NCBI GenBank assembly: GCA_964536965.1
Contig: CAZIAL010000002.1
Coordinates: 62,001-126,000, forward strand
DNA: 64,000 nt
Source: JACMQW01 sp964536965
Lineage (GTDB): Bacteria > Bdellovibrionota > UBA1018
Reading direction: 5' to 3'
Under the pieces are notes generated by a model. It ran no database searches. It saw only the letters and a program-made list of their open reading frames with translations, and had not been told where the DNA came from. The stretch's first letter is position 1, and each line of letters starts with the position of its first letter. Both the position numbers and the translations under genes were made by a program. Of the stretch, positions 8,857-17,596 are shown piece by piece.

Positions 8857-11800
8857 GTGTCCCTAGGCTCTCTCTATAAAGTGAAGCACCACTCCGGTCG
8901 CATCCTGGGACCGCTCGACCTCGAGCGGCTGAAGAAGCTCATCCAGAAAAACCAGATCACTGGCGTCGAGCTCGCAAAAGAATATCCCGACGGCATTTGG
9001 CAGGACATCAACCGCATTCCCGAGATCGCAGAGCTTCTGCTTGGGAAGGCAGCCGGCAGCCTCGAGTCATCCCGCGCGACACTCAAGAGCGAACAGAGCA
9101 GTTACCGACCCATTCTTGGATCGACCAAAGAGCAGTTCGCACCGACGGTCGTATTGCCAACGACGATTCCGGAGACCCTCGAAGGGACCCGGGAATCGGA
9201 GAAGAGCGAAAGCGGCGCGACCGGTGCGACCGGCGCAACGATTGAGCAAAAGCCTGATTTCGGGGTGGTGGAGAAACGTCCAGTCGATGAGAAGCCGCCC
9301 GATGTGGACGCTACCCGGGTCGTCGTGGAGGACGACGACCGGACGTGGATCGCGACCGAAGAGACTCGTACCGTCATCGCGACCGCGGAAGAGCGCGCCC
9401 AGGCAGCGATCGACGCGAAACTCGTTCGTTCGGGCGACTTCCAGTCGGGGAACTACCAGGAATCTCCGTTGCCCGATACCCTGGCGGACGAGAAATTCAA
9501 ACGAATCGTTCAGGAAGCGACGATTGCGCTGAACCGGCCGGGGCTCTCCCCGGCCAAGAAACGTTTTCGTCTTCCCCCGCGCAAGGAGATGCTCCGCATC
9601 GTCCTGATCGCCGCGGCGCTCGGCTATTTCGGTTATGACAGTTTTCTGAAGGAGGAGCGTGACGGAGCGGCGGAAATTCTGAAGAAGGCGCAGTCCTTTC
9701 GCCCGAGTCTACCCAAGATCACGAATGCGAAGCCCAACTCGAAACTGAGCCAGCAGCTTTACGACGAAGGAATCCGGCATTTCATGCTCGATCACGTTCT
9801 CGGGTATAAGGCCTCCGCGATTCGTTTCAGCCAGGCCGTCACGGCGGATCCTGAAAACCTGAAAGCCTATGCGATGCTCGCTAGCGCATATGTGAATCTC
9901 ATTGATACATCGACCAAGGACGAAACCTTTTTTTCGGTGATTTCCCAGCTGATCGAAACGGCGAAAGCGAAAGGTATCGAGCTTCCCGAGATTGTGATCG
10001 CGGAGGTCGAGTTTCTCACCGTAACGGGCCGCCCCGATGCAGCCGTGCAAAAAATCGTCGACTATACGAAGGGGCGGCCGTCTTTCGATCCTTCGCTCTT
10101 CATCTACATCGCGGAGGCCTTTCTCGCGAAAAATAAACCGCAGGACGCATCCAAGTACATCAACAATTTTCCCGATCATCGGGCTTGGAGTCCTAGAATC
10201 TTCTACCTTCGCGGAAGGATCACCGAAGAACTGGGTGATGCCGCGGCGGCGACGGAACAATACGACAAAGCGCTGAAGGGATGGCCGACCCATGCGCGTT
10301 CGCGCCTTCGTAAAGTTTACCTCGCCTGGAAAGGCGGGAGCATTTCGAAGTCGGGATCGGATCTCGAGAAGCTGCTGAAGAATCCGGACTTTTTGGCCCC
10401 TAAGGACCTGGCGCAGGCTTACTATCTTCTTTCTCAGTTCCATTCCGTAAATCAGAATTTCGAAGGTGGACTCGGCGCGGTCGAAAAGGCGCTGAAACTC
10501 GATCGGTCGAATCGCGACTACCTGCTCGAGTACTACACCCTCCAGGGGCGGGCCGGAGGTTCGGTCGCGAACGCGAAGAACGAAGCTCGAATGTACCTTT
10601 TTCTCAGCTCAGGTGAATCCCTGCTGAAGGAAGGAAAGACCTCCGATGCCCTCGCTCAGTTTCTACTCGCGCGAGCCGAGAATCCGAAGTCGATCGCCCC
10701 GCTCGTTAAAATCGGAGATATGTTCCTGCAGCTGAATGACTTGATCAACGCGCGTCTGAACTACCAGAAAGCGGCGGAGATGGCCCCGAACTCCATCGAA
10801 GTTTGGTCGAAATACATCTCGGTGCTGATTCAGAGTTACGAGTGGGACGAAGCCCAGAAGGCCATGGACAAGTTTCGAAAACTGCCGGTGAGCCAGTCTT
10901 CGATCGACAAAGCCGCAGGCGATATGTACGCGAAGCAGAGCCGTTTTCTCGAAGCGTCGACATTTTACCGAAAGGCGATGAGTCGTGAGACGATCGACCC
11001 GGATGTTTACATCGCCTACGGAAAAATTTTGCTCGCGGTAAAAAGTTACAAAGACGCCCCGTTCTTTTTCGCGCTCGCGCGACGGTTCGACCCCCTGAAT
11101 CCGGAACCGGTGATCCTGACGTCGAAGGCTGTCGCGGAGATCGAAGGGCTGGACGCCGGGATCCAGTACTTGCAGGACGAGCTCCAGCGAGGCTCCGTCG
11201 CCCGCGCCGAACTTTCAGCCGCGATCGCGGAACTCGAAATCAAGAAGGGTCAGTGGTCGGTTGCGCAAACCTTCATCGATCAGGCCCGCCAGGCGAATCC
11301 AGATTACGCTTATCCATGGAAGCTCCAGGCGCAGATTTTCCTGAATGATGAGAATACGGACAAGAAGGCGCTTGATCGGGCACTGGAAGCATTCAAGAGT
11401 TATTCGGATCGAAACGCCTCGGATCCTTCAGGATATCTCGAACGCTACCGGATTTTCATGAAGAAGGCGCAGTTCGAGAAAGCGGAAATCGAGCTGAACA
11501 AGATCTACGCGATTTATCCGAAATATCCGAACCTCCACTATTATAAGGGCATCATGTACTCGAACATGGCTAACCATAAAGTGGCGGCCGAGGAGTACAT
11601 CGCGGAGCTGAAGAATAACCCAAACTCGGTCCCGACGTTGATCGCCCTCGGAAAGGCGTTGATCGAACTCGGGGATGGAAAGGGCGCCTTGACGCATCTG
11701 GCGAAAGCGATGGGAATGCAGCCCCAGAACCAAGAAGCCAAGCTCCATGCCGCGGTCGCTAACCAGAAGATGAAGAATTATCCCGGCGCGATCGCCCTAT

Positions 11801-11967
11801 TCCAGACCGCAATCAGCCTCGATCCAGGGAATCCCCTCCTCTATAAACGGATGGGTGAATGTTACCGGGACATGGGCGACATGATTTCGGCTCGAACAGC
11901 TTTCCAAAAGTACCTCCAGATGGAACCCGACGCCTCGGACAAGGCAGAGATCGAGCGATATCTCTAG
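8857..11967 (+). CDS. GYF-like / TPR-repeat membrane protein
   Basis: A 1036-residue protein of unknown specific role. The first 60 residues (YKVKHHSGRILGPLDLERL onward) resemble GYF_2/DUF4339-type domains. A low-complexity linker rich in Glu, Thr and Ala follows (to about 230). One predicted membrane helix (MLRIVLIAAALGYFGY, about 245-262) comes next, and then more than 700 residues of helical repeats that read as TPRs, for example YKRMGECYRDMGDMISARTA near the C-terminus. The topology suggests a cytoplasmic N-terminal adaptor domain and a periplasmic TPR superhelix, a scaffold for protein complexes. The start is GTG; no ATG is better placed. It stands alone between nuoN and serS. The GYF label is a family-level impression. 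Confidence 0.8.
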   Translation: MSLGSLYKVKHHSGRILGPLDLERLKKLIQKNQITGVELAKEYPDGIWQDINRIPEIAELLLGKAAGSLESSRATLKSEQSSYRPILGSTKEQFAPTVVLPTTIPETLEGTRESEKSESGATGATGATIEQKPDFGVVEKRPVDEKPPDVDATRVVVEDDDRTWIATEETRTVIATAEERAQAAIDAKLVRSGDFQSGNYQESPLPDTLADEKFKRIVQEATIALNRPGLSPAKKRFRLPPRKEMLRIVLIAAALGYFGYDSFLKEERDGAAEILKKAQSFRPSLPKITNAKPNSKLSQQLYDEGIRHFMLDHVLGYKASAIRFSQAVTADPENLKAYAMLASAYVNLIDTSTKDETFFSVISQLIETAKAKGIELPEIVIAEVEFLTVTGRPDAAVQKIVDYTKGRPSFDPSLFIYIAEAFLAKNKPQDASKYINNFPDHRAWSPRIFYLRGRITEELGDAAAATEQYDKALKGWPTHARSRLRKVYLAWKGGSISKSGSDLEKLLKNPDFLAPKDLAQAYYLLSQFHSVNQNFEGGLGAVEKALKLDRSNRDYLLEYYTLQGRAGGSVANAKNEARMYLFLSSGESLLKEGKTSDALAQFLLARAENPKSIAPLVKIGDMFLQLNDLINARLNYQKAAEMAPNSIEVWSKYISVLIQSYEWDEAQKAMDKFRKLPVSQSSIDKAAGDMYAKQSRFLEASTFYRKAMSRETIDPDVYIAYGKILLAVKSYKDAPFFFALARRFDPLNPEPVILTSKAVAEIEGLDAGIQYLQDELQRGSVARAELSAAIAELEIKKGQWSVAQTFIDQARQANPDYAYPWKLQAQIFLNDENTDKKALDRALEAFKSYSDRNASDPSGYLERYRIFMKKAQFEKAEIELNKIYAIYPKYPNLHYYKGIMYSNMANHKVAAEEYIAELKNNPNSVPTLIALGKALIELGDGKGALTHLAKAMGMQPQNQEAKLHAAVANQKMKNYPGAIALFQTAISLDPGNPLLYKRMGECYRDMGDMISARTAFQKYLQMEPDASDKAEIERYL

Positions 11968-11995
11968 AGTCTCGCTACCTCTCGAACCCTCTTTT

Positions 11996-12004
11996 TGCTA
12001 AACT
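11996..12004 (+). promoter_or_regulatory. Extended -10-like element before serS
   Basis: TG-C-TAAACT (TG at 11996, hexamer 11999-12004) lies exactly six bases before the serS ATG and no Shine-Dalgarno is visible. If used as a promoter, the transcript would begin at or within two bases of the ATG and would also read through the tRNA-Ser gene. No clear -35 box is present. Confidence 0.4.
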
Positions 12005-12010
12005 CGGGTC

Positions 12011-13354
12011 ATGCTGGATCCTCGCTATTTTCTCGAACAGATCGAAACCCTCGAAAAGGGCCTCGCCAAAAAGCATTTTCCGGCGGAGGAAATTTCCCAG
12101 ATCGTGGAGCATTCGAAGCGCCGCAAGGAGCTCATCCAGGAAACCGAAGCGCTAAAGGCGAAACGAAACGCCGGAAGCCAACAGGTTGGTCAGCTCAAGG
12201 GGAAAGCGAAAACCGATCCGAAAGCGGGCGAAGAAGCGGATCGCCTCATGGCCGAGATGCGTTCCCTGGGTGACCGGGTGAAGATCCTCGACGAGGAACT
12301 GAAGACGGTTCAAGACAAGCTGGACGATATGAGTCTTCGACTCCCTAACCTCCCGCACGATTCCGTTCCCGCGGGAAAGGGAGCGGAGGAAAACCAGGAG
12401 GTCCGTCGCTGGGGCGAACCGAAGAAGCATCCATTTCCGGCGAAGGATCACGTCGCGATCGGCGAGGCGCTTGGCATCATTGATTTCGAGCGAGCCTCGA
12501 AGATTTCGGGTGCGCGGTTCGCGATCTATCGCGGAGCAGGCGCGCGGCTCGAACGCGCGCTGATCCAGTTTATGCTCGACTTGCATACTGCGGAGCATGG
12601 TTACGAAGAAATCATTCCTCCATTCCTCGTTTCGAGGAAAGCCCTCACCGGTACCGGCCAGCTTCCGAAGTTCGAGGAAGATCTTTTCAAGACCTCAGTC
12701 GGCGAGCGCGAACTTTTCCTGATTCCGACTTCCGAGGTCCCCCTTACGAACATCGTTTCGGACGAAATCATCGACGGCGCGAAGCTCCCCCTTTACTTTA
12801 CGGCCTATTCTCCCTGTTTTCGCAGCGAGGCGGGTTCGTACGGAAAGGACGTGCGTGGGCTTGTTCGTCAGCATCAGTTCCAGAAAGTCGAGCTCGTGAA
12901 GATCGTCGACGAGCAAACATCGTTCGACGAGCTCGAGAAGATGACGAAGAATGCCGAAAAAGTCCTGGAGCTGCTCGGACTTCCGTACCGAACCATGCTT
13001 CTCTGCGGCGGCGATATGGGATTCGGCGCGACCAAGACCTACGATCTCGAGGTATGGCTTCCGGCCCAGGATACCTATCGCGAGATATCCTCCTGTTCGA
13101 ACTGTGGAGATTTCCAGGCCCGTCGCGCGCAGATTCGTTACCGAAGCGATGCGGGCGCGAAACCAAGATTTGCGCATACGCTGAACGGCTCGGGCTTGGC
13201 GGTCGGCCGCACCTTTGTCGCGTTGCTCGAAAACGGTCAGAACGAAAAAGCGGAAATACGAATTCCCGAAGTGCTCCATCCGTATCTAGCAAAGGCACCT
13301 GGATTCGAACGACGTGGAAATGAACTTTGGATGGTCGCGGGGAAGCCCCTGTGA
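12011..13354 (+). CDS. serS: Seryl-tRNA synthetase
   Basis: This class II synthetase charges tRNA-Ser (and tRNA-Sec where present) with serine. The 447-residue product has the N-terminal antiparallel coiled-coil arm (about residues 25-105) that grips the long variable arm of tRNA-Ser. The catalytic core follows: TGTGQLPKFEEDLFKT near 220, motif 2 FRSEAGSYGKDVRGLVRQHQ near 275, and motif 3 with NGSGLAVGRTFVALLEN near 395. Length is typical. The ATG at 12011 gives the standard N-terminus (MLDPRYF). A tRNA-Ser gene begins nine bases after the stop, so the enzyme and one of its substrates are probably on one transcript. Confidence 0.97.
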   Translation: MLDPRYFLEQIETLEKGLAKKHFPAEEISQIVEHSKRRKELIQETEALKAKRNAGSQQVGQLKGKAKTDPKAGEEADRLMAEMRSLGDRVKILDEELKTVQDKLDDMSLRLPNLPHDSVPAGKGAEENQEVRRWGEPKKHPFPAKDHVAIGEALGIIDFERASKISGARFAIYRGAGARLERALIQFMLDLHTAEHGYEEIIPPFLVSRKALTGTGQLPKFEEDLFKTSVGERELFLIPTSEVPLTNIVSDEIIDGAKLPLYFTAYSPCFRSEAGSYGKDVRGLVRQHQFQKVELVKIVDEQTSFDELEKMTKNAEKVLELLGLPYRTMLLCGGDMGFGATKTYDLEVWLPAQDTYREISSCSNCGDFQARRAQIRYRSDAGAKPRFAHTLNGSGLAVGRTFVALLENGQNEKAEIRIPEVLHPYLAKAPGFERRGNELWMVAGKPL

Positions 13355-13363
13355 CCTCGATGC

Positions 13364-13453
13364 GGAGAGATGGCCGAGCGGTTTAAGGCACTGGTTTTGA
13401 AAACCAGCGATGGAGAAATCCATCCGTGAGTTCGAATCTCACTCTCTCCGCCA
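13364..13453 (+). tRNA. tRNA-Ser (anticodon UGA), CCA encoded
   Basis: A full cloverleaf can be drawn. The acceptor stem is GGAGAGA (13364-13370) with TCTCTCC (13443-13449), discriminator G, then an encoded CCA (13451-13453). The anticodon stem CTGGT/ACCAG encloses the loop TTTGAAA with anticodon TGA at 13398-13400. A long variable arm (GATGGAGAAATCCATC) marks a class II serine tRNA, and the T-loop contains TTCGAAT. It starts only nine bases after the serS stop. Confidence 0.97.
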
Positions 13454-13589
13454 CCTAAAATCAGAAGTTTCTGCGGAACCTCTCCCATCCCTTTCAAATT
13501 CTCGATAGAGGGTTCGCGGGCATCCTGCAGTCAACCGTATGACGGTCCTCGTGATTTCACCTTCTTTGTTTAATTTCCGATAGGTGAAG

Positions 13590-13892
13590 ATGGGGCCATG
13601 GCTCGTCCGGCTTTTGTCGCTAGTTTTGATCCTCGCGAATGCGATGGTCCAGACCGATCGCGCGGAAGCGGGGTGGTGGTCCTGTAAGGGTTTAACCCGG
13701 GCGAGCTTGGGGCACCCTCCCCAAAAATCGTCCGTGGATGAGGTCGAGAGAAGATTGGCCAGTCTTCGCGATGTCACGAAGGTCACGGAGATCATTCGAG
13801 CGGATGGCCCCGCTCGACTCACGGTCGCTCCCGGGAGCCACCTTGGAATTTATCAAGCGGCGCTGAGGAAACTTCGAAAAAATGTTGCCTAG
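13590..13892 (+). CDS. Exported protein, N-terminal part (ends at in-frame TAG)
   Basis: About 100 codons with an N-terminal signal peptide (MGPWLVRLLSLVLILANAM, cleavage probably after AEA). A mature segment follows with a helical stretch SSVDEVERRLASLRDV. The ATG at 13590 is preceded by AGGTGA; a GTG at 13584 is the alternative. The frame stops at TAG 13890-13892 and then continues open in the same frame to 14537. The downstream part looks like the rest of the same protein, so this is best read as the 5' half of a gene broken by a nonsense codon. The TAG could also be a sequencing error. The function is unknown to me. Confidence 0.6.
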   Translation: MGPWLVRLLSLVLILANAMVQTDRAEAGWWSCKGLTRASLGHPPQKSSVDEVERRLASLRDVTKVTEIIRADGPARLTVAPGSHLGIYQAALRKLRKNVA

Positions 13893-13931
13893 AAGGTCTC
13901 GCTCAGAAAAATCGATACCGTTCTCTATCCG

Positions 13932-14537
13932 ATGTCCGGGCACGACGCCCAGTTTCCATTTTTGCTGGTTCCCGAAGTTAAGCTTGTCATCGCGCTAGAT
14001 CAGCTCGACTTCGTTCCGCCCGACGCGACCCTGCTCAAGCCTGTTTTACCGGAGGAGCAGAGAGGGTGGTTGGGCGCGCCCGAAGTGATGGGGGTGGGCG
14101 AAAAGGTCCTAGCCAACATATTGAACGCCTTTCCGGGCGCGACGATAACGAAAATCGAAAAAATCATTCATCTCGACGGCCGGGTCAGCGGTTACGTTCG
14201 ATTCGTGGACGGGAAGGGTGCGGAGAGGGGCTACCTCCATATCAGCTCCGAGATCGAGGACGGAAAGAGACTCCAAGATTATTGGTGGGCATCTCTCGTC
14301 CCCACGGATCGCTTCGCGCTCGCGGTAAAGGCATCCATGGGGCTCTGGCATAAGTCGGTGATGGAAGACATCGCAGCGCGAATGGCCCACGGAGAGGGGA
14401 CCCTTGTTTTAGGTCCAACCATGGAACTAAAGAAAATTCAGAAGTTGGGCCGGATGAAGTGGATCAATATCTCGAACTCCGGCCAAAATCCGCTTTACGG
14501 AGATTTGCGAGATTTTTCGGCTGGGATTCAACCTTAG
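13932..14537 (+). CDS. Continuation of the split exported protein (C-terminal part)
   Basis: 201 codons from the first ATG after the TAG, but reading in the same frame begins right after that stop. The codons before the ATG spell IDTVLYP, and with the following MSGHD they resemble a conserved motif (TVFYPFSGPD followed by LFP) that I associate with a family of exported hypothetical proteins. The ATG at 13932 would therefore cut the domain. No Shine-Dalgarno precedes it and it has no signal peptide of its own. The rest is soluble alpha/beta sequence with GVGEKVLANILNAFPGATI near residue 55 and DYWWASL near 120. Together with the upstream part it forms a 316-codon gene. It converges on spoVG 14 bases later. 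No function is proposed. Confidence 0.6.
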   Translation: MSGHDAQFPFLLVPEVKLVIALDQLDFVPPDATLLKPVLPEEQRGWLGAPEVMGVGEKVLANILNAFPGATITKIEKIIHLDGRVSGYVRFVDGKGAERGYLHISSEIEDGKRLQDYWWASLVPTDRFALAVKASMGLWHKSVMEDIAARMAHGEGTLVLGPTMELKKIQKLGRMKWINISNSGQNPLYGDLRDFSAGIQP

Positions 14538-14551
14538 TTCACCACGTCGAA

Positions 14552-14860
14552 TCAGGCGTCTCGAGATTCCGCCTGAGCCGCCGTTTCTAGGATGGGTCCG
14601 TTGATCCTTCGAATCTCTTCGAGATAGGCTTCGAGAATTTGCCTTTCCATCTGTGCTCGGGTCGACTGATTCAGTGGATGGGCGACGTCTTTATAGGTGC
14701 CATCCTTTCTCTTCCGGCTCGGCATCGCGACGAAAAGGCCGGCTCCCCCCGAAATGATTTTTAGATCGCGCACGACAAAACAGTCATCGAGCACGATCGT
14801 GATGTACGCTTTCAGTTTCTCCTCATTGACCGGAAAAACCTTAATTTCGGTGATTTCCAT
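14552..14860 (-). CDS. spoVG: SpoVG family regulator
   Basis: A small (102-residue) SpoVG protein. In other bacteria these bind nucleic acid, DNA or RNA, and act as global regulators; they occur in Firmicutes, spirochaetes and delta-proteobacteria. The full conserved core is visible: MEITEIKVFPV at the start, LKAYITIVLDDCFVVRDLKI, GLFVAMPSRK with GTYKDVAHPL, and a C-terminal helix. A promoter-like pair (TTGAAT, 17 bases, TAGACT) lies just upstream, and TAGGG precedes the ATG. clpB is upstream on the same strand, with a 66-base gap. The target in this organism cannot be told from sequence. Confidence 0.93.
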   Translation of the reverse strand: MEITEIKVFPVNEEKLKAYITIVLDDCFVVRDLKIISGGAGLFVAMPSRKRKDGTYKDVAHPLNQSTRAQMERQILEAYLEEIRRINGPILETAAQAESRDA

Positions 14861-14877
14861 AGGCCCTACCTAGCGCC

Positions 14878-14906
14878 AGTCTAGGAGGAAAGAATCTGGA
14901 ATTCAA
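14878..14906 (-). promoter_or_regulatory. Sigma-70-like promoter for spoVG
   Basis: On the minus strand, TTGAAT (14901-14906) and TAGACT (14878-14883) are separated by exactly 17 bases. Each matches consensus at 4 of 6 positions. The predicted start lies about 10 bases before the spoVG ATG, giving a very short leader with TAGGG as a weak ribosome site. It lies in the 66-base clpB-spoVG gap and would allow spoVG to be expressed apart from clpB. Confidence 0.45.
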
Positions 14907-14926
14907 CTCACCGAAGGTTAGCGAAT

Positions 14927-17509
14927 TCACGCATGAGCGGGTTTGAAATCGAACTCCGTTCCGTCGTAACCGACGCGAATTTTCGATCCCGCAGGGAACT
15001 TCCCTTCGAGTAAACCGACGGCGAGCGGATTCTGGATTTCACGCTGGAAGACCCGTTTCATGGGCCGCGCACCGAAATCCCGATCATAACCCTTCTCCGT
15101 GAGCGCGGCGAGAGCCTCGGGTGTGAATTCCAGTGCGACCGAGCGTTCCTTCAGCCACTGATTCAGTTTGCGAGCGTGACCCTCGATGATTTTTGCGATT
15201 TGCGATTTTTCCAAGTGATCGAATATGACGACCTCGTCGATACGGTTCAGAAATTCGGGACGGAAATGGGATCGCAAGAGCGCGAGAATTCCAGTTTCAC
15301 GCTTCGAAGCGTCCTTTTCTTCGAGAATGAGATGGCTTCCGAGATTCGACGTCATGATGATGACCGCGTTCGTGAAATCCACCGTGCGGCCCTGACCGTC
15401 GGTCGCCCGACCGTCGTCCAAAATCTGGAGGAATACGTTGAAAACATCCGGATGGGCTTTTTCGATTTCGTCGAAAAGAATGACGCTGTAGGGACGGCGT
15501 CGGACGGCTTCGGTCAGACTGCCCCCTTCTTCATAGCCGACGTAGCCGGGAGGGGCTCCGAGAAGGCGTGAAACCGAGTGTTTCTCCATATACTCAGACA
15601 TATCGATGCGCACCATTGCGTTCTCGTCATCGAAGAGAAATTCGGCGAGTGCCTTGGCGGTTTCGGTCTTCCCCACCCCCGTGGGTCCCAGAAAGATAAA
15701 GGACCCGATCGGACGGTTTTTCTCCTGAAGGCCCATGCGGGAACGTCGGACGGCGTTCGAAATGGCCTGGATGGCCTGGATCTGTCCGACGACGCGGTCG
15801 CCGATTCGATCTTCCATCTTCAGAAGCTTCTGTTGTTCGGCCTCCATCATTTTAGAGACGGGGATCCCGGTCCACTTCGCCACGACTTCGGCGATATCAT
15901 TCTCCGAAACTTCCTGACGGAGCAGGCTGTCGCTCTGACCATTTCCCTCCGAAGCCGTGAGTTCATCGAGCTCTTTCTGGAGGCCCAGCAGTTTTCCATA
16001 GCGAAGTTCGGCGGCTTTTTCGAGATTTCCGCTCCGCTCCGCGGCCTCGGAATCGAGACGAATCCGTTCGATCTGTTCCTTCAGCCCCTTGAGTTTGCCG
16101 ACCTCTTTTTTCTCGTTTTCCCAGCGTGCTTTCAGGGCCGTGCTATTTTCTTTCAGCCCCGCAAGTTCGCGGTTGATGATTTCGAGCCGTTCTTGCGATG
16201 CGCGATCCGTTTCTTTTTTTAAAGCCTGCTTCTCCACCTCGAGTCGAAGAATCGTGCGTTCGAGCTGGTCTACCGCTTCCGGTCGCGACTCGATCTGCAT
16301 CCGGATGCGGGCGGCCGCCTCGTCGACGAGGTCGATGGCTTTATCCGGGAGGAAACGATCGGTGATGTATCGATTCGAAAGTCTCGCGGCGGCGACCAGA
16401 GCCGCATCCCGGATTCGAACCCCATGGTGCACCTCGTACCGTTCGCGAAGGCCGCGAAGAATGGAAATGGTATCTTCCACGGTCGGTTCTTTGACGAACA
16501 CGGGCTGGAACCGGCGTTCCAGTGCCGCATCTTTTTCGATATGTTTTCGATATTCGTCGAGCGTCGTGGCGCCTACGCAGTGGACCTCTCCCCGCGCCAG
16601 CGCGGGTTTCAGTAGATTGGACGCGTCCATGGCGCCTTCGCTCGCTCCCGCCCCCACGAGAGTGTGGAGTTCGTCGATGAAGAGGATGACCTCGCCCTCG
16701 GATTCCTTCACTTCCTTTAAAAGAGTCTTCAGACGTTCTTCGAATTCGCCGCGAAACTTCGCGCCGGCGATCAGCGCGCCCATATCCAGGGAGAGGAGGC
16801 GGCGCTGTTTCAGGGATTCGGGGACGTCTCCGTTGGTGATCCGGAGAGCGAGGCCTTCCGCGATCGCCGTCTTTCCCACTCCGGGCTCGCCGATTAGGAC
16901 GGGATTGTTTTTCGTTCGCCGGGAAAGGACCTGGACCACGCGACGAATTTCTTCATCGCGTCCGATGACTGGGTCGAGTTTTTGGTTTTTCGCCAACTCA
17001 GTCAGATCGCGGCAGTATTTTCCGAGCGCGCTCGTCAGGGTGTCCGAGCTTTGTGAATCGGTCTTCTTCCCTTTGCGGGTTTTCTCCAGTGCGGAATCCA
17101 GTCCCTTTCGGGTTAGGCCCGAGGCATGGAGCGCTTTTTGGGCATCGGTTCCTTCGAGTTTATTCGAGAGGAGGGAAAGGAGAAGGTGTTCCGGGGCGAC
17201 GTATGTATCACCCAGACGCTTTGCCTCGTCTTCGGCTTGCACCATCAGTCGGCTAAAATGCCCGGATGGATAGAGATTGCCGCTTCCTCCGCGCACCTGG
17301 GGAATGCGGCTTAGGAGTTCTTCGGACTTTTTCCCCAGCGCGGTCGGGTTTCCGCCCGCGAGTTCGACAACCGACGAAACGGGAGAGTTTTCCGCAAAGA
17401 GGGCGAAGAGAAGGTGCTCAGGACGGAGTTCCTGGTGATCCCTCCGGAGTGCCTCGCTCTGGGCGGCCTGCATTAAGGTCTGGGTGGTCTCGGTGAATCT
17501 CTCATTCAT
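14927..17509 (-). CDS. clpB: ATP-dependent disaggregase ClpB
   Basis: A Hsp100 ring ATPase that, with DnaK, pulls polypeptides out of aggregates. The 860-residue product has a Clp N-domain with two repeats (about 1-145), AAA-1 with Walker A GEPGVGKT near 205, and a long coiled-coil middle domain (about 400-530). AAA-2 has Walker A GPTGVGKT near 605, followed by the D2-small domain. The middle domain separates it from ClpA and ClpC, and no ClpP-binding loop is evident. The GAGGTAAG sequence before the ATG is a plausible ribosome site. HtrA lies upstream on the same strand, so quality-control genes are grouped. No clear heat-shock promoter was recognised in the 87-base gap. Confidence 0.97.
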   Translation of the reverse strand: MNERFTETTQTLMQAAQSEALRRDHQELRPEHLLFALFAENSPVSSVVELAGGNPTALGKKSEELLSRIPQVRGGSGNLYPSGHFSRLMVQAEDEAKRLGDTYVAPEHLLLSLLSNKLEGTDAQKALHASGLTRKGLDSALEKTRKGKKTDSQSSDTLTSALGKYCRDLTELAKNQKLDPVIGRDEEIRRVVQVLSRRTKNNPVLIGEPGVGKTAIAEGLALRITNGDVPESLKQRRLLSLDMGALIAGAKFRGEFEERLKTLLKEVKESEGEVILFIDELHTLVGAGASEGAMDASNLLKPALARGEVHCVGATTLDEYRKHIEKDAALERRFQPVFVKEPTVEDTISILRGLRERYEVHHGVRIRDAALVAAARLSNRYITDRFLPDKAIDLVDEAAARIRMQIESRPEAVDQLERTILRLEVEKQALKKETDRASQERLEIINRELAGLKENSTALKARWENEKKEVGKLKGLKEQIERIRLDSEAAERSGNLEKAAELRYGKLLGLQKELDELTASEGNGQSDSLLRQEVSENDIAEVVAKWTGIPVSKMMEAEQQKLLKMEDRIGDRVVGQIQAIQAISNAVRRSRMGLQEKNRPIGSFIFLGPTGVGKTETAKALAEFLFDDENAMVRIDMSEYMEKHSVSRLLGAPPGYVGYEEGGSLTEAVRRRPYSVILFDEIEKAHPDVFNVFLQILDDGRATDGQGRTVDFTNAVIIMTSNLGSHLILEEKDASKRETGILALLRSHFRPEFLNRIDEVVIFDHLEKSQIAKIIEGHARKLNQWLKERSVALEFTPEALAALTEKGYDRDFGARPMKRVFQREIQNPLAVGLLEGKFPAGSKIRVGYDGTEFDFKPAHA

Positions 17510-17596
17510 AGGGTCTTACCTCATTATTAAAGGTGGCCCCGAAACACGCCCGGTCAAGCGCGCTTAAAAACGAAAGTTCGGACGCGAGAAAGCCAA

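Noticed and set aside
16089..17273. A 394-codon plus-strand open frame opposite clpB
   Set aside because: The Ser/Arg-rich translation has no motif, and the opposite strand encodes an intact ClpB.
17526..17557. Promoter for clpB (TTGACC and TTTAAT on the minus strand), possibly heat-shock type
   Set aside because: The spacing is 20 bases and neither a CIRCE element nor a convincing sigma-32 pattern is present.
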